NCBI GenBank assembly: GCA_046330935.1
Contig: JAXLRU010000007.1
Span: 1-64,000 of the forward strand
Length of the DNA stretch: 64,000 nucleotides
Direction of reading: 5' to 3'
DNA from: JAXLRU01 sp046330935
Lineage (GTDB): Bacteria; Actinomycetota; Actinomycetes; Actinomycetales; Kineosporiaceae
The notes beneath the pieces are model-generated. The model ran no database searches and was not told the DNA's origin. It was given only the letters and a program-made list of their open reading frames with translations. Position numbers and translations under genes: made by a program. Shown here in pieces: positions 1 to 9,223 of this stretch (position 1 is the first letter of the stretch; every line of letters begins with the position of its first letter).

Positions 1-1080
1 CGCGCGGGTGATCGCCTGGCGGATCCACCACGTCGCGTACGTCGAGAACTTGTAGCCCTTGGTGTAGTCGAACTTCTCGACGGCGCGGATCAGACCGAGG
101 TTGCCCTCCTGGATCAGGTCCAGGAACAGCATGCCGCGGCCGGTGTAGCGCTTCGCGAGCGAGACGACGAGGCGGAGGTTCGCCTCGAGCAGGTGGTTCT
201 TGGCGCGGCGGCCGTCCTCGGCGATCCACTCGAGGTCGCCGCGGATCTCCTTGGACAGCTTCATCCCGGAGTTGAGCTTCTCCTCCGCGAACAGGCCGGC
301 CTCGATGCGCTTGGCGAGCTCGACCTCCTGCTCGGCGTTGAGCAGCGGGACCTTGCCGATCTGCTTGAGGTAGTCCTTGACCGGGTCGGCCGTGGCGCCG
401 GCGGTCGCGACCTGCTGGGCCGGGGCGTCGTCGTCGTCGTCGGAGAGGACGAACGCGCCCTCCGCCTCCGGCGCGGGGGCCGCCACGGCGGCCACGGGCT
501 CCGCGGCTGCGGGCTCGGCCTCCTCGGTCTCGCCCTCCTCCGTCTCCTCGGTCTCCTCGACCTCGACGAGCTCTTCGACGAGCTCCTCGACGTCCTCGAC
601 CTCGACGTCCTCGGTGCCGATCTCCTCGGGATCCGCCGCATCGTCGCCGTCGGCCTCCGCCGCCTTGGGGGCCTTCGTCGCGACCTTGGCGGTGGCCTTG
701 GTGGCCGCCTTCTTGGCGGGCTTGGCCGGGGCCGCGGGGGCGGCCTCGGCGACGGCCGTGGCGGCGGGGGCCTCTGCCGCGGGCTCGGGGCGACGCGTGG
801 TCGACGCGGTCGAGGACGCCGAGGGGCGGCTCGAGGCCGCCGCCACCGCGCGCCGCCGCGTCGGGGCCGCCGCCACCGGCACCTCCACCGCCACACCGGC
901 GTCGTCGAGGGCGCGCAGGACGGCCTTGATCCGCGGCATGGGGACCTCGGCCTCCTCGCAGGCCCGGCGCACGGCGTCGGCCGTGACGGAGCCACGCGTG
1001 GTCCCCTGCCGCATCAGCTCCTGCAAGGCGGGGTTGGAGAACTCGGCGGGCAAGGGCCGGGAGGTCGGAACCGACGACAC
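1..1080 (-). CDS. sigA: RNA polymerase principal sigma factor (SigA/HrdB type), partial: C-terminus lies left of the window
   Basis: Group 1 sigma-70 that directs RNA polymerase to housekeeping promoters. The 360 visible residues start at GTG 1080, six bases behind a GAAAGG ribosome site. First comes a region 1.1-like helical domain (residues 1-65), then an Ala/Lys-rich linker, an acidic Glu/Asp tract and DDDDD, typical of actinobacterial principal sigmas. Region 1.2 begins near DPVKDYLKQIGKVPLL, and region 2 shows NLRLVVSLAKRYTGRGM, DLIQEGNLGLIRAVEKFDY and YATWWIRQAI, the core-binding and -10-recognition helices. Regions 3 and 4 are outside the window. Family assignment is certain; the exact start is supported by the ribosome site, although a TTG two codons upstream cannot be excluded. 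Confidence 0.95.
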   Translation of the reverse strand, partial: MSSVPTSRPLPAEFSNPALQELMRQGTTRGSVTADAVRRACEEAEVPMPRIKAVLRALDDAGVAVEVPVAAAPTRRRAVAAASSRPSASSTASTTRRPEPAAEAPAATAVAEAAPAAPAKPAKKAATKATAKVATKAPKAAEADGDDAADPEEIGTEDVEVEDVEELVEELVEVEETEETEEGETEEAEPAAAEPVAAVAAPAPEAEGAFVLSDDDDDAPAQQVATAGATADPVKDYLKQIGKVPLLNAEQEVELAKRIEAGLFAEEKLNSGMKLSKEIRGDLEWIAEDGRRAKNHLLEANLRLVVSLAKRYTGRGMLFLDLIQEGNLGLIRAVEKFDYTKGYKFSTYATWWIRQAITRA

Positions 1081-1387
1081 GGACAACCTTTCGACGACAC
1101 GTGCGCGGGGCCTCGGTCAGGGACCAGGACACCACAAGGGCTGGGGGACTGGATCGGCAGGGACTGCCCGGCGGCTCGGGCGAGGCCCACCGCGGTCAAT
1201 CAACTGCTCATTGTTGCACGAGCGGCAGCGCCCGGCGCCGTCACGCACCGCCGTGGAGGCGTCGTGACGCGTCGGTCCTGCGCTCGGTGCCGTCCCCCGT
1301 GTCCGCGTCGGCCCTTGGCGGGTCGGTTCGGAGGTCAGGACGGCGAACGTTTCGTGGGCCGTGCGGTGGTGCGTGGGGGCAGGACGT
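1081..1387 (-). promoter_or_regulatory. Intergenic region upstream of sigA
   Basis: About 300 bases between the sigA start and the stop of the HhH-GPD gene, both on the minus strand. No convincing gene is seen. The only AT-rich patch is around 1205-1220, where the minus strand reads AACAAT (1215-1210), a possible -10 element about 130 bases upstream of the sigA start. No good -35 partner is visible, so promoter placement is tentative. Confidence 0.3.
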
Positions 1388-1972
1388 TCAGTTGCCTGCC
1401 CGGGCTGCCGCCTTGGCCGCCTTCTTGAACTCCCGGACCCGGGTCAAGGATTCCCGGTCCACGACATCGGCCACGGAGCGGAAGGTCCCGGGTTCGGAGT
1501 AGGGCGCCGAGGCCTCCTGCCACCCCTGCGGGGTGATGCCGCACTGCTTGCCCAGGAGTGCGAGGAAGATCTTCGACTTCTGGGTGCCGAAGCCGGGGAG
1601 CTCGGTGATGCGTCGCAGCGCGGTGGCGCCGTCGACGTCGGTCCACAACCCGGTGACGTCCCCACCGTAGTCGCGCACGAGCATCGCGCAGAGGTCGTGC
1701 AGCCGGGTCGCGAACGCGCCCGGGAAGCGGTGGACGGCGGGCGGGCCGGTCATGATCTCCAGCAGGCGCTGCTCGTCGAGCTCGGCGATCACGGCGGGAT
1801 CCAGGCGCGTCACACCGAGGCGGGATGCGATGAGCGCAGGCCCGGCGAAGGCCTTCTCCATCGGGATCTGCTGGTCCAGCAGCATGCCGACGAGCAGGGC
1901 GAACGGGTCGGCCGCGAGGAAGGCGTCGGCCTCGGCGTCGCCGACGATCGACAGCTGCAGCTGCCCGGCCAC
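1388..1972 (-). CDS. HhH-GPD-type base excision DNA repair protein
   Basis: A 194-residue protein of the helix-hairpin-helix/GPD superfamily (endonuclease III-like glycosylases), expected to bind DNA and remove damaged bases. It shows the family opening FALLVGMLLDQQIPMEKAF and a hairpin LPGFGTQKSKIFLALLGKQ (about residues 126-144). The catalytic Asp that follows the hairpin in endonuclease III (VDTHV) is not visible; as far as I recall this is usual for the short actinobacterial subfamily, so the chemistry is uncertain. The GTG start lies one base after the stop of the universal stress gene, suggesting translational coupling. The protein ends in an Ala/Lys-rich tail. Confidence 0.85.
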   Translation of the reverse strand: MAGQLQLSIVGDAEADAFLAADPFALLVGMLLDQQIPMEKAFAGPALIASRLGVTRLDPAVIAELDEQRLLEIMTGPPAVHRFPGAFATRLHDLCAMLVRDYGGDVTGLWTDVDGATALRRITELPGFGTQKSKIFLALLGKQCGITPQGWQEASAPYSEPGTFRSVADVVDRESLTRVREFKKAAKAAARAGN

Positions 1973-1973
1973 G

Positions 1974-2360
1974 TCAGCCCTCGGCCTTCACGGCGAGGAC
2001 CGGGCAAGGCGCGTCGAGGAGGATCCGCTGCGCGTTCGACCCGAGGATGAGCTTGCCCACGGGGCTGCGCCGGCGAAGGCCGATGACGATCAGGTCGGCG
2101 CCCGCCTCCTCGGCGGCGGAGATCAGGTCGTCGGCCGGTTCTCCCGAGGCGGGGAAGCGCCGCACCTCGTAGGGCACTCCGGCTCCGGCGAGGTCCTTCT
2201 CGACCTCGAGGAGGTCCCCGGCCGTCTCGCTCGCGTCGTGGTCACGGCGGGAGGAGCTGACGACCAGCAGGGACGTCTCGCGCAGCAGGGTCTCCTGCGC
2301 GGCCCGTCGGAGCGCTGCCCTTCCCTCGGGGGTGGCGACGTACCCGACGACGACCGACAT
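1974..2360 (-). CDS. Universal stress protein (UspA family)
   Basis: A 128-residue single-domain Usp protein. ATG 2360 was chosen because a perfect AGGAGG lies seven bases upstream; a longer frame back to 2426 has no such support. MSVVVGYVATPEGRAAL is the family's first strand and loop. The C-terminal GLRRRSPVGKLILGS resembles the G-x2-G-x9-G-S ATP-binding motif of the UspFG class, followed by APCPVLAVK. Usp proteins are cytoplasmic stress or nucleotide-binding regulators, but the particular role cannot be read here. It is the first gene of a pair with the HhH-GPD gene and is divergent from the NUDIX gene. Confidence 0.85.
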   Translation of the reverse strand: MSVVVGYVATPEGRAALRRAAQETLLRETSLLVVSSSRRDHDASETAGDLLEVEKDLAGAGVPYEVRRFPASGEPADDLISAAEEAGADLIVIGLRRRSPVGKLILGSNAQRILLDAPCPVLAVKAEG

Positions 2361-2571
2361 CCCTGCCTCCTGTAGTGCGTGGGCGGCACCGACCCGGCCC
2401 CAGCCGACCAGCAGCGTCATCGGCACCGGCGCGAGGCACGTCGGCTTGTCCGGTGAAACCTACCCGATCCTGTCGTGTCACAAGCACCGGCGCATCTCGC
2501 CCGGGATCTCCCTGCCGGAGCCGGCACACCCCCGGCTCCTCGCTCGGCCTTCGCCGTTCACGATCCCGGTC

Positions 2572-2577
2572 TACGGT
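2572..2577 (+). promoter_or_regulatory. -10 box (TACGGT) for a probable leaderless NUDIX transcript
   Basis: TACGGT fits the TANNNT actinobacterial -10 consensus and ends six bases before GTG 2584. There is no ribosome site in front of that GTG, so transcription starting at the G of the start codon (a leaderless mRNA) is the simplest reading. This is inferred from spacing only. Confidence 0.5.
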
Positions 2578-2583
2578 GGTGCG

Positions 2584-3072
2584 GTGGGTGACGGAGACGG
2601 CTGGGTCGAGTGCTCCTGCGGGCAGCGTCACTGGGGGCGCCACGGCGCGGTCGGGCTGCTCCTGGTGTGGGCGGACGGCGCGCAGGCGCGCGTCCTCGTC
2701 CAGCACCGCGCGGCGTGGACGCACGGCGGAGGGCTGTGGGGCCTGCCCGGCGGGGCGCGCGACAGCCACGAGTCGCTGGTTCAGGCGGCGCTGCGCGAGG
2801 CCGGGGAGGAGGCGGGCCCCGTGTGCGCCGACGCGGAGGTGACCGCCACGCTCGAGGGCACCGACCACGGGGACTGGCGCTACGACTACGTCGTGGCGCG
2901 CGTCCCCGCCCCCCTGGCGCCGGTGGCCAACGACGAGAGCGAGGCCCTCACGTGGGTCGACCTCCGCGACGTCCCCGACCTGCCGCTGCTGCCTGCGCTC
3001 GCCGCCGACTGGCCGCGGCTGAGGGAGGCGGCCCTGCCTGCCCCGACGACGGCGGACCCGAACCGTCCGTGA
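2584..3072 (+). CDS. NUDIX hydrolase
   Basis: A 162-residue hydrolase of nucleoside-diphosphate-linked compounds. The Nudix box is complete: G-x5-E-x7-R-E-x2-E-E-x-G, seen as GGARDSHES then ALREAGEEAG (about residues 58-80), which binds the metal and provides the catalytic Glu. The N-terminus carries CSCGQRHWGRHGAVGLLL, as in many actinobacterial members. The start GTG 2584 is chosen because a TACGGT -10 box sits six bases upstream; a longer in-frame extension to 2332 overlaps the divergent universal stress gene and looks non-coding. The substrate is unknown. Confidence 0.88.
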   Translation: MGDGDGWVECSCGQRHWGRHGAVGLLLVWADGAQARVLVQHRAAWTHGGGLWGLPGGARDSHESLVQAALREAGEEAGPVCADAEVTATLEGTDHGDWRYDYVVARVPAPLAPVANDESEALTWVDLRDVPDLPLLPALAADWPRLREAALPAPTTADPNRP

Positions 3073-3102
3073 CCGCAGACGCCGGGGCCGCCGACACGGG
3101 GC

Positions 3103-4269
3103 TCAGCGCGCCGCGTCGTCCAGCAGCTCACCCACGAGCTTCGCGACCGCGTCGGATTCGATCAGGAACCCGTCGTGACCGTAGGGGCTGTCGATGACCC
3201 GCACGGGCCCGCACCGCGGGACGCCCTCGGCGATCTCGGCGTTGAGGGCCACCGGGAACAGCCGGTCCGAGGACACCGCCGCCACGATCGTGCGGGCCGT
3301 GATCCGGCCGAGTGCGGCGGCCACACCGCCCCGCCCCCTGCCCACGTCGTGGCTGTTCATGGCCTCGGTGAGCACGAGGTAGCTGTTCGCGTCGAACCGA
3401 GACACCAGCTTGGCCGCGTGGTGGTCCAGATAGGACTCGACCGCGTATCGCCCGAACCCGCCCAGCGGCTGCTCCCCCGGCTGCGCCTGCCGCCCGAACC
3501 GCGCGTTGATCTCGTCGGCGGCGCGGTAGGTGGTGTGGGCGATCTGCCGGGCGATGCCCAGGCCCTGGTGCGGGCCCGTCCCGGGAGCGGCGTCGTAGTA
3601 GTCGCCGTCGCGGAAGCCCGCGTCGTGACGGATCGCGGCCAGCTGGGGGGCGCACCAGGCGATCTGGTCGCCCGTGGCGTAGGCCGTGGAGGCGAGCACC
3701 AGCAGGCGCTCCACCCGGTCGGGGTGCGTACAGGCCCACTCCAGGGCCCGCATCCCGCCCATGGAGCCACCCACCACGAGCGCCCAGCGGTCGATGCCGA
3801 GGGCATCGGCCAGGCGAGCCTCGACCTCGACCTGGTCGCGGACCGTCACGAACGGGAACCGCGAGCCCCAGGGGCGGTCGTCGTCGGGGTGCTCGGAGGC
3901 GGGGCCGGTCGTGCCCTGGCATCCGCCGAGGACGTTGGCGGCCACGACGAACCAGCGATCGGTGTCGAGGGGGCGGCCGGGCCCGACGAGGCCCTCCCAC
4001 CACCCGCCGGTCGCGTGACCGTCACCGGCGTGGCCGACGACGTGGGAGTCGCCGGTCAGCGCGTGCAGGATCAGCACCGCGTTGTCCGCCTGCGGCGACA
4101 GGGTGCCCCACGTCTCGTAGGCCACCTCGACGTCGGGCAGCACTCCCCCGACCTCGAGCCGGACGTCGCCGACCGACAGGAAGCGACGGTGACCCGGGTG
4201 GTCGCCGCGGCGCCAGGCACCCGTCACCGGGTGCAGGTCGGCTCCGCGCAGCCCTTGCGGCGGGTTCAC
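3103..4269 (-). CDS. metX: Homoserine O-acetyltransferase
   Basis: Transfers acetyl from acetyl-CoA to homoserine, the activating step of methionine synthesis through direct sulfhydrylation. The 388-residue alpha/beta-hydrolase shows the nucleophile elbow GGSMGG (Ser about 169), the acid in SSDRLFP (Asp about 335) and the base in YGHDGF (His about 365). ALTGDSHVVG and NVLGGCQGTTGP are family motifs. The start GTG 4269 has GGGAGG eight bases upstream. It lies downstream of metY on the same strand with a 194-base gap, so the two probably form one sulfur operon under the riboswitch upstream of metY. Confidence 0.95.
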   Translation of the reverse strand: MNPPQGLRGADLHPVTGAWRRGDHPGHRRFLSVGDVRLEVGGVLPDVEVAYETWGTLSPQADNAVLILHALTGDSHVVGHAGDGHATGGWWEGLVGPGRPLDTDRWFVVAANVLGGCQGTTGPASEHPDDDRPWGSRFPFVTVRDQVEVEARLADALGIDRWALVVGGSMGGMRALEWACTHPDRVERLLVLASTAYATGDQIAWCAPQLAAIRHDAGFRDGDYYDAAPGTGPHQGLGIARQIAHTTYRAADEINARFGRQAQPGEQPLGGFGRYAVESYLDHHAAKLVSRFDANSYLVLTEAMNSHDVGRGRGGVAAALGRITARTIVAAVSSDRLFPVALNAEIAEGVPRCGPVRVIDSPYGHDGFLIESDAVAKLVGELLDDAAR

Positions 4270-4463
4270 CTGCCGCCCTCCCTTCGCGGCGACGTCGTCG
4301 TGGGCGCGACCGTGCCCCGCACCCGCGTGCTCCGAACGAGCCGCACCGGGCCGGCCCGCCGGGCCGAGCTGTTCAGGGGCACCACCACCGCTGCCCCACC
4401 CCGCCGCCGACCGGCCGTCGCGTCCTCGGGACGCTGGCCTCCGGCCGAAGCCAGGCTCACGGC

Positions 4464-5780
<1,317 letters not shown>

Positions 5781-5910
5781 GGGTGTCTCCGAATGACGGG
5801 GGCGCGCGGGCGCCTCAGGGCGAAGGGAAGGGCCCCGTCAGCCCCGCACAGCGGGACCGACCGGGCTGGGTGCTACCGACAGCACTGCTCACGCAACGGC
5901 GCGAGCGCCT

Positions 5911-5934
5911 TCACCGACACATTCGCTGGTTCAC
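5911..5934 (-). CDS. Candidate seven-codon leader peptide MNQRMCR in the metY leader
   Basis: On the minus strand a perfect AGGAGG (5946-5941) stands six bases before GTG 5934, which opens a frame reading MNQRMCR and then TGA. The site cannot serve metY, whose start is 131 bases further on. The peptide contains both Met and Cys, the product and the alternative sulfur amino acid of this pathway, which would suit ribosome-mediated sensing. A GGGCCC-GTA-GGGCCC hairpin (5965-5951) sits just before the ribosome site. Translation is not proven; chance cannot be excluded for so short a frame. Confidence 0.4.
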   Translation of the reverse strand: MNQRMCR

Positions 5935-5991
5935 TTCGGGCCTCCTGTCAGGGCCCTACGGGCCCGCGCTTGCCTCCGTCACCTCGACGGA

Positions 5992-6080
5992 CAGCCGGGT
6001 CATCACCCGGGGCACCCCACCGCGGAGGAGGGTTGCCGCCCAGCAAGCCGGGGCTCGATGCTGGGACTCATGACCTGATC
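5992..6080 (-). ncRNA. SAM-IV riboswitch
   Basis: The minus strand begins GGTCATGAGTCCCAGC, continues through GAGCCCCGGCTTGCTGG and CGGCAACCCTCC, and then GCGGTGGGGTGCCCCGGGTGA. This order matches the SAM-IV aptamer consensus: GGUCAUGAGxxCCAGC, the CCGGCUUGCUGG stem, GGCAACC and GGUGGGGUGCCCCGGGUGA. SAM-IV elements are known from actinomycetes upstream of sulfur-metabolism genes and bind S-adenosylmethionine to lower expression. It lies about 210 bases upstream of the metY start. I see no obvious poly-U terminator after it, so control of translation initiation or of the short leader frame is more likely than classic attenuation. Confidence 0.92.
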
Positions 6081-6082
6081 CG

Positions 6083-6111
6083 AGGTTACGACACGATCCG
6101 GCCCCTGTGCA
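6083..6111 (-). promoter_or_regulatory. Candidate promoter of the metY-metX riboswitch transcript
   Basis: Minus-strand TGCACA (6111-6106) and TAACCT (6088-6083) are separated by 17 bases, resembling -35 and -10 boxes. Transcription would begin close to the first base of the SAM-IV aptamer. The -10 box overlaps the TAA stop of the upstream DUF4192 gene. Inferred from spacing and the riboswitch boundary. Confidence 0.5.
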
Positions 6112-7291
6112 GTCGCGGTCTCACATCCCGAGAAGCAGCATGTCGCGACCGCTGCCCGGCCTGCGCAGGGCGCCGGCGCGAGGACGAGGCCGTCCGGGCC
6201 CACGGCGGTGGGGTCAGGGACTCCAGGAGCGCGGCGGTGATCGAGGACAGCCGGTGGCGGGGGTCCAGGCGCAACGCCTCCCCGACGATGACCTCGGCGC
6301 GGGCGCCGCGGCCGCTGAACCAGGCCCACCACGCCAGCAGCCCCAGGGCATGGACGGGATCGTGGCGCTGCGGCCCTGCCAGCAGCTCCTCCAGGATGCC
6401 CTCGGCGGCACGCACCCGGGCGTCGTCCAGCGGGGTGGACTCGACGAGCTCCAGCTCGCCGTGGATGCCCGCCCCCCGCGCCGCCAACGCTCGCACCGCG
6501 TCGCCGCCCAGAGCCGACACCGCCACGGCGTCCCGCAGGGCCGGACGTGCCAGCAGCGCCGGCAGGCAGCGAAGATCGTCACCCACGGGCGTGCGCGGAT
6601 CGGCCAGCCGGCCCTCGAGGGCGCGCTGCCAGCGCCGCGCCCAGTCACGGGAGGCACCGGCCGGCCGACAGCCGCACGTCGGCCGCCCGGGATCGCCCAG
6701 ATCGGGCAGCAACTGCTCCCGGGTGCCCACCGGGGCGTCCCCACGGCGGATCATCGCGGTGGCGACCGGTGAGCAGGAGAGGTCACCCACCGGCGTCCAC
6801 TCCCCGACGATCCCTACGGGTGCTGCCCCCGGCAGGGGCCTCACCTCGACGTCGGCCCACTGCCCGGCGCAGACGAGCAGCACGCGCCGGGAGTCGATCC
6901 CCTCGGCAGCGAGGTCGAGGTCGAACCACGCCAGGGCGTCGGCGGCGGCGGTGCAGTCCTCGCAGCCGGCGGCGCCGAGGACGGCGTGTCCGGCCCCGCA
7001 GTACCCGACGAGCACGACCTCGCGGACCGCGTGCTCCCGGTAGGCACCCAGTACGTCACCCCAGGCCTGGCGGGCCGCGGCCGACTCCGTGGCGGCGGGC
7101 GAGGCCCCGGCGAGCCAGGCCGGGAGCGGATCGACGCCGGCCAGTGCGGCCAGGCCGAGGTCGAGCCGCACGATGGGGCCGCTCACCCTTCCGGTCGGGG
7201 TGATCACCAGGCTGTCGGAGGGTGGGAAGCCGAGCTCGTACTCGATCAGGGCCAGCAGGTCGCGGACGTCGCGCACGGGAGGGAGATCCAT
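6086..7291 (-). CDS. DUF4192 domain-containing protein
   Basis: A 401-residue actinobacterial protein of unknown function. It starts MDLPPVRDVRDLLALIEYELGFPPSDSLVI, the usual DUF4192 opening, and has the closing segment GLLAWWAWFSGRGARAEVIVGEALRLDP found in this family. The last 30 residues are Arg-rich and not conserved-looking. ATG 7291 fits the family start; an upstream extension to 7438 looks non-coding. No catalytic motif is evident. Its TAA stop overlaps the presumed -10 box of the metY leader, so read-through transcription into metY is possible. Confidence 0.85.
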   Translation of the reverse strand: MDLPPVRDVRDLLALIEYELGFPPSDSLVITPTGRVSGPIVRLDLGLAALAGVDPLPAWLAGASPAATESAAARQAWGDVLGAYREHAVREVVLVGYCGAGHAVLGAAGCEDCTAAADALAWFDLDLAAEGIDSRRVLLVCAGQWADVEVRPLPGAAPVGIVGEWTPVGDLSCSPVATAMIRRGDAPVGTREQLLPDLGDPGRPTCGCRPAGASRDWARRWQRALEGRLADPRTPVGDDLRCLPALLARPALRDAVAVSALGGDAVRALAARGAGIHGELELVESTPLDDARVRAAEGILEELLAGPQRHDPVHALGLLAWWAWFSGRGARAEVIVGEALRLDPRHRLSSITAALLESLTPPPWARTASSSRRRPAQAGQRSRHAASRDVRPRLHRGRIVS

Positions 7292-7442
7292 GCCCCGATC
7301 GTCATCGCGGCGGGGCGGCCCAGCGGAGCACGCCTGTGGACGGGTCGGCGACGAACCGCCTGCCGACCACCTGTGGGGGACGGCGCCTGCGTTCCTGTCA
7401 CGGAAGGGCGGGCCTGCTCGCACGACCCCTACCCGCACGGCG

Positions 7443-7802
7443 TCATCGCGAGGCGAGCACGTCCCCCTCGACGACGCGGCTGCCGAGGACGGCGTCGACG
7501 TCCCGCAGCAGGTTCCCGACCAGCCACACGAGGACCGCCGCGTCGTCGGCGAGGCCGACCACGGGCAGGATCACCTCGGGCGCGAGGTCCACCGGGCTGA
7601 GCACGTACAGCGCCGCCAGGAGGTAGCTCATCGCCCGCCAGCGCGACAGCTGGGGGTCACCACCGCGCAGGGCGGTGGACACGACCGCGGGCACGGCCCG
7701 CAGACGCTGCCCCCAGCCGGGACCGCCCCGCCCGGAGCGCGCGGCCTCCCGCGCGATCAGTCGTGCCGCAGCGAACCAGCCCAGCCGGCGTCGTGATCCC
7801 AT
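7443..7802 (-). CDS. DUF1232 (YkvA-like) small membrane protein
   Basis: A 119-residue protein. The core MSYLLAALYVLSPVDLAPEVILPVVGLADDAAVLVWLV (residues 58-95) is the DUF1232 signature SPxDLxPxxxxPxxGxxDD flanked by hydrophobic helices, pointing to an inner-membrane or membrane-associated protein. The N-terminus is Arg-rich. Function is unknown. It sits downstream of the metalloprotease gene on the same strand with an 84-base gap, and 151 bases upstream of the DUF4192 start. Confidence 0.85.
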   Translation of the reverse strand: MGSRRRLGWFAAARLIAREAARSGRGGPGWGQRLRAVPAVVSTALRGGDPQLSRWRAMSYLLAALYVLSPVDLAPEVILPVVGLADDAAVLVWLVGNLLRDVDAVLGSRVVEGDVLASR

Positions 7803-7886
7803 GTCCGTGTCCTTCCCCTCGACGGCGGCGACAACGGCCGGCGGGCGTCGTGGTGTTCCCGCGGCGCCGACACCGTCGCCGGACGG

Positions 7887-8732
7887 TCAGGGTGCGCGCA
7901 CGCACGGACCCTGGCTGAGTGCGACGAGCCCGCGGGTGTCCCCCTCGCCCAGGTCGAAGGACGTGGTACCCGGGGTGGGGGCCATCAGTGCGGAGGCGTC
8001 CTGGACGTGGTCGAGCCCCAGCAGGTGGCCGAACTCGTGCAGCACGACGGCCCGGATCCGGTCGCGTCCCTGCGGCCAGTGCTGCACCTCACCCAGGTGG
8101 TCGGCGTTGAGCAGCACGGAACCGCTGACGTAGTACTCGGGCGGGCGTTCCCACGGCAGGTGCCACCGCCCGGCCCTCGTCCCCACCGGCCCGCCCAGAC
8201 CCGCGTGACCGGTCATCGCCGGGTACTCCCGGGGGTCGGTCCAGGCGACCAGGACGGGCGACCAGCGGTCGCCGTAGCGTGGCCTGTCCATCGCAGGACG
8301 CCGAGGAGAGGGCGCCTCGTCGGTGTCCGGGTCCCGGACGAACCGCAACCCGGTCACCGTCGACAGCCGCCACAGGGCCCACGAGACGGCGTCCTCCCCG
8401 ACCTCCGGCTCCCCGGCCCTGCGGACCACGACGTGGATCGGACGGCAGGGGTCCCAGCGCACCGGGCCACCGGCCACGCCCCCCCTGGGGTGGAGCAGGA
8501 CGTAGCCGCCGTGCCCGACGGGCGCGGGCACGGGACGTCCCAGCGGCGCGTCCGCCGCGTCGGCCGGGGCGAGGCTCGGCACCGAGGCCGTCCAGCCCCA
8601 CGCCCCCCTACCGCTGCCGGCGAGCACCACCAGCACCGCGAGGGCCACGAGCACCAGCAGCATCCGCCCACGACGGCGCCGGCGCGCGGGGGCGCGGTGG
8701 GCGACGTCGACCTCGACGTGCGACAGGCTCAC
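7887..8732 (-). CDS. Membrane-anchored matrixin-type zinc metalloprotease
   Basis: A 281-residue putative extracellular protease. After an Arg-rich N-terminus a single hydrophobic helix (about residues 23-41) acts as signal anchor. The C-terminal domain has the metzincin zinc motif HEFGHLLGLDH (about 232-242), with the downstream Met in ALMAP as the Met-turn. The segment PVRWDPCRPIHVVV resembles the start of actinobacterial matrixin domains. GTG 8732 is preceded by GAGGA at suitable distance. No inhibitor or substrate gene is recognisable beside it. Confidence 0.85.
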   Translation of the reverse strand: MSLSHVEVDVAHRAPARRRRRGRMLLVLVALAVLVVLAGSGRGAWGWTASVPSLAPADAADAPLGRPVPAPVGHGGYVLLHPRGGVAGGPVRWDPCRPIHVVVRRAGEPEVGEDAVSWALWRLSTVTGLRFVRDPDTDEAPSPRRPAMDRPRYGDRWSPVLVAWTDPREYPAMTGHAGLGGPVGTRAGRWHLPWERPPEYYVSGSVLLNADHLGEVQHWPQGRDRIRAVVLHEFGHLLGLDHVQDASALMAPTPGTTSFDLGEGDTRGLVALSQGPCVRAP

Positions 8733-8811
8733 GTCTGAAGTCCTCGGCCCGACCGGGCCGCGACTTCAGCCCTGCGTCACCTCCGCCCGTGCCCGGCGCG
8801 GACTGCCGAGG

Positions 8812-9072
8812 TCAGGCCAGGGACAGGAACAGCCGCTCCAGCCGCGCGCGCTTGGCCGCGCCCTCCGCGCCGGCCTCCAGGGTCTGCGCCAACGAACAGC
8901 AGATCAGCGAGAAGCCCGCACGGTCCAGGGCCCGCGACACCGCGGCCAGCTGGGTCAGGACCTCCTCGCAGTCGCGGTCGTCCTCGATCATCCGCAGGAC
9001 GCCCGCCAGCTGGCCCTGCGCGCGACGCAGACGTCGCACCGCCTCCGCGGTTCGTTCCGGCTCCACCTGCAC
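8812..9072 (-). CDS. CsoR/CstR-family (DUF156) transcriptional repressor
   Basis: An 86-residue all-helical repressor of the metal- or sulfide-sensing CsoR/RcnR/CstR/FrmR family, which binds DNA as a tetramer and is released by copper, nickel, formaldehyde or persulfide. The first conserved Cys is at about 35 (DRDCEEVLTQLAAVSRALDRAG). The second ligand positions are unusual: where CsoR has His and Cys, and where CstR has Cys, this protein has Ser and Thr, while two adjacent Cys (about 58-59, SLICCSL) stand just before. GTG 9072 follows GAGGAGG. No transporter or sulfur gene lies next to it, so the ligand cannot be inferred from context. Confidence 0.85.
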   Translation of the reverse strand: MQVEPERTAEAVRRLRRAQGQLAGVLRMIEDDRDCEEVLTQLAAVSRALDRAGFSLICCSLAQTLEAGAEGAAKRARLERLFLSLA

Positions 9073-9223
9073 GCGATCCTCCTCGGCGCCGACACGGCGC
9101 TCACCGTCGCGCCCGCGGGCGCACGGCAGGGTGGGCGAGGTTCCGGCCGGGATCTCGACCGCCACGCCGGCGACGGCAGCAAGGCCGCGCCGCGGCCAGG
9201 GTAGTTGGCCGCTCCCCCGGTCC

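Noticed and set aside
193..1428. Long Leu/Gly/Arg-rich frame on the plus strand opposite sigA
   Set aside because: Low-complexity antisense shadow of the sigma factor, whose minus-strand frame carries all expected motifs.
4266..4460. 64-codon frame between metY and metX, starting just after the metY stop and overlapping the metX start
   Set aside because: Arg/Thr/Val low-complexity composition, no ribosome site and no recognisable family; position alone is not enough.
9107..9120. GCGCCCGCGGGCGC palindrome upstream of the CsoR/CstR-type gene
   Set aside because: Fourteen-base GC-only palindromes are common in DNA of this composition; no second copy or promoter overlap supports an operator.
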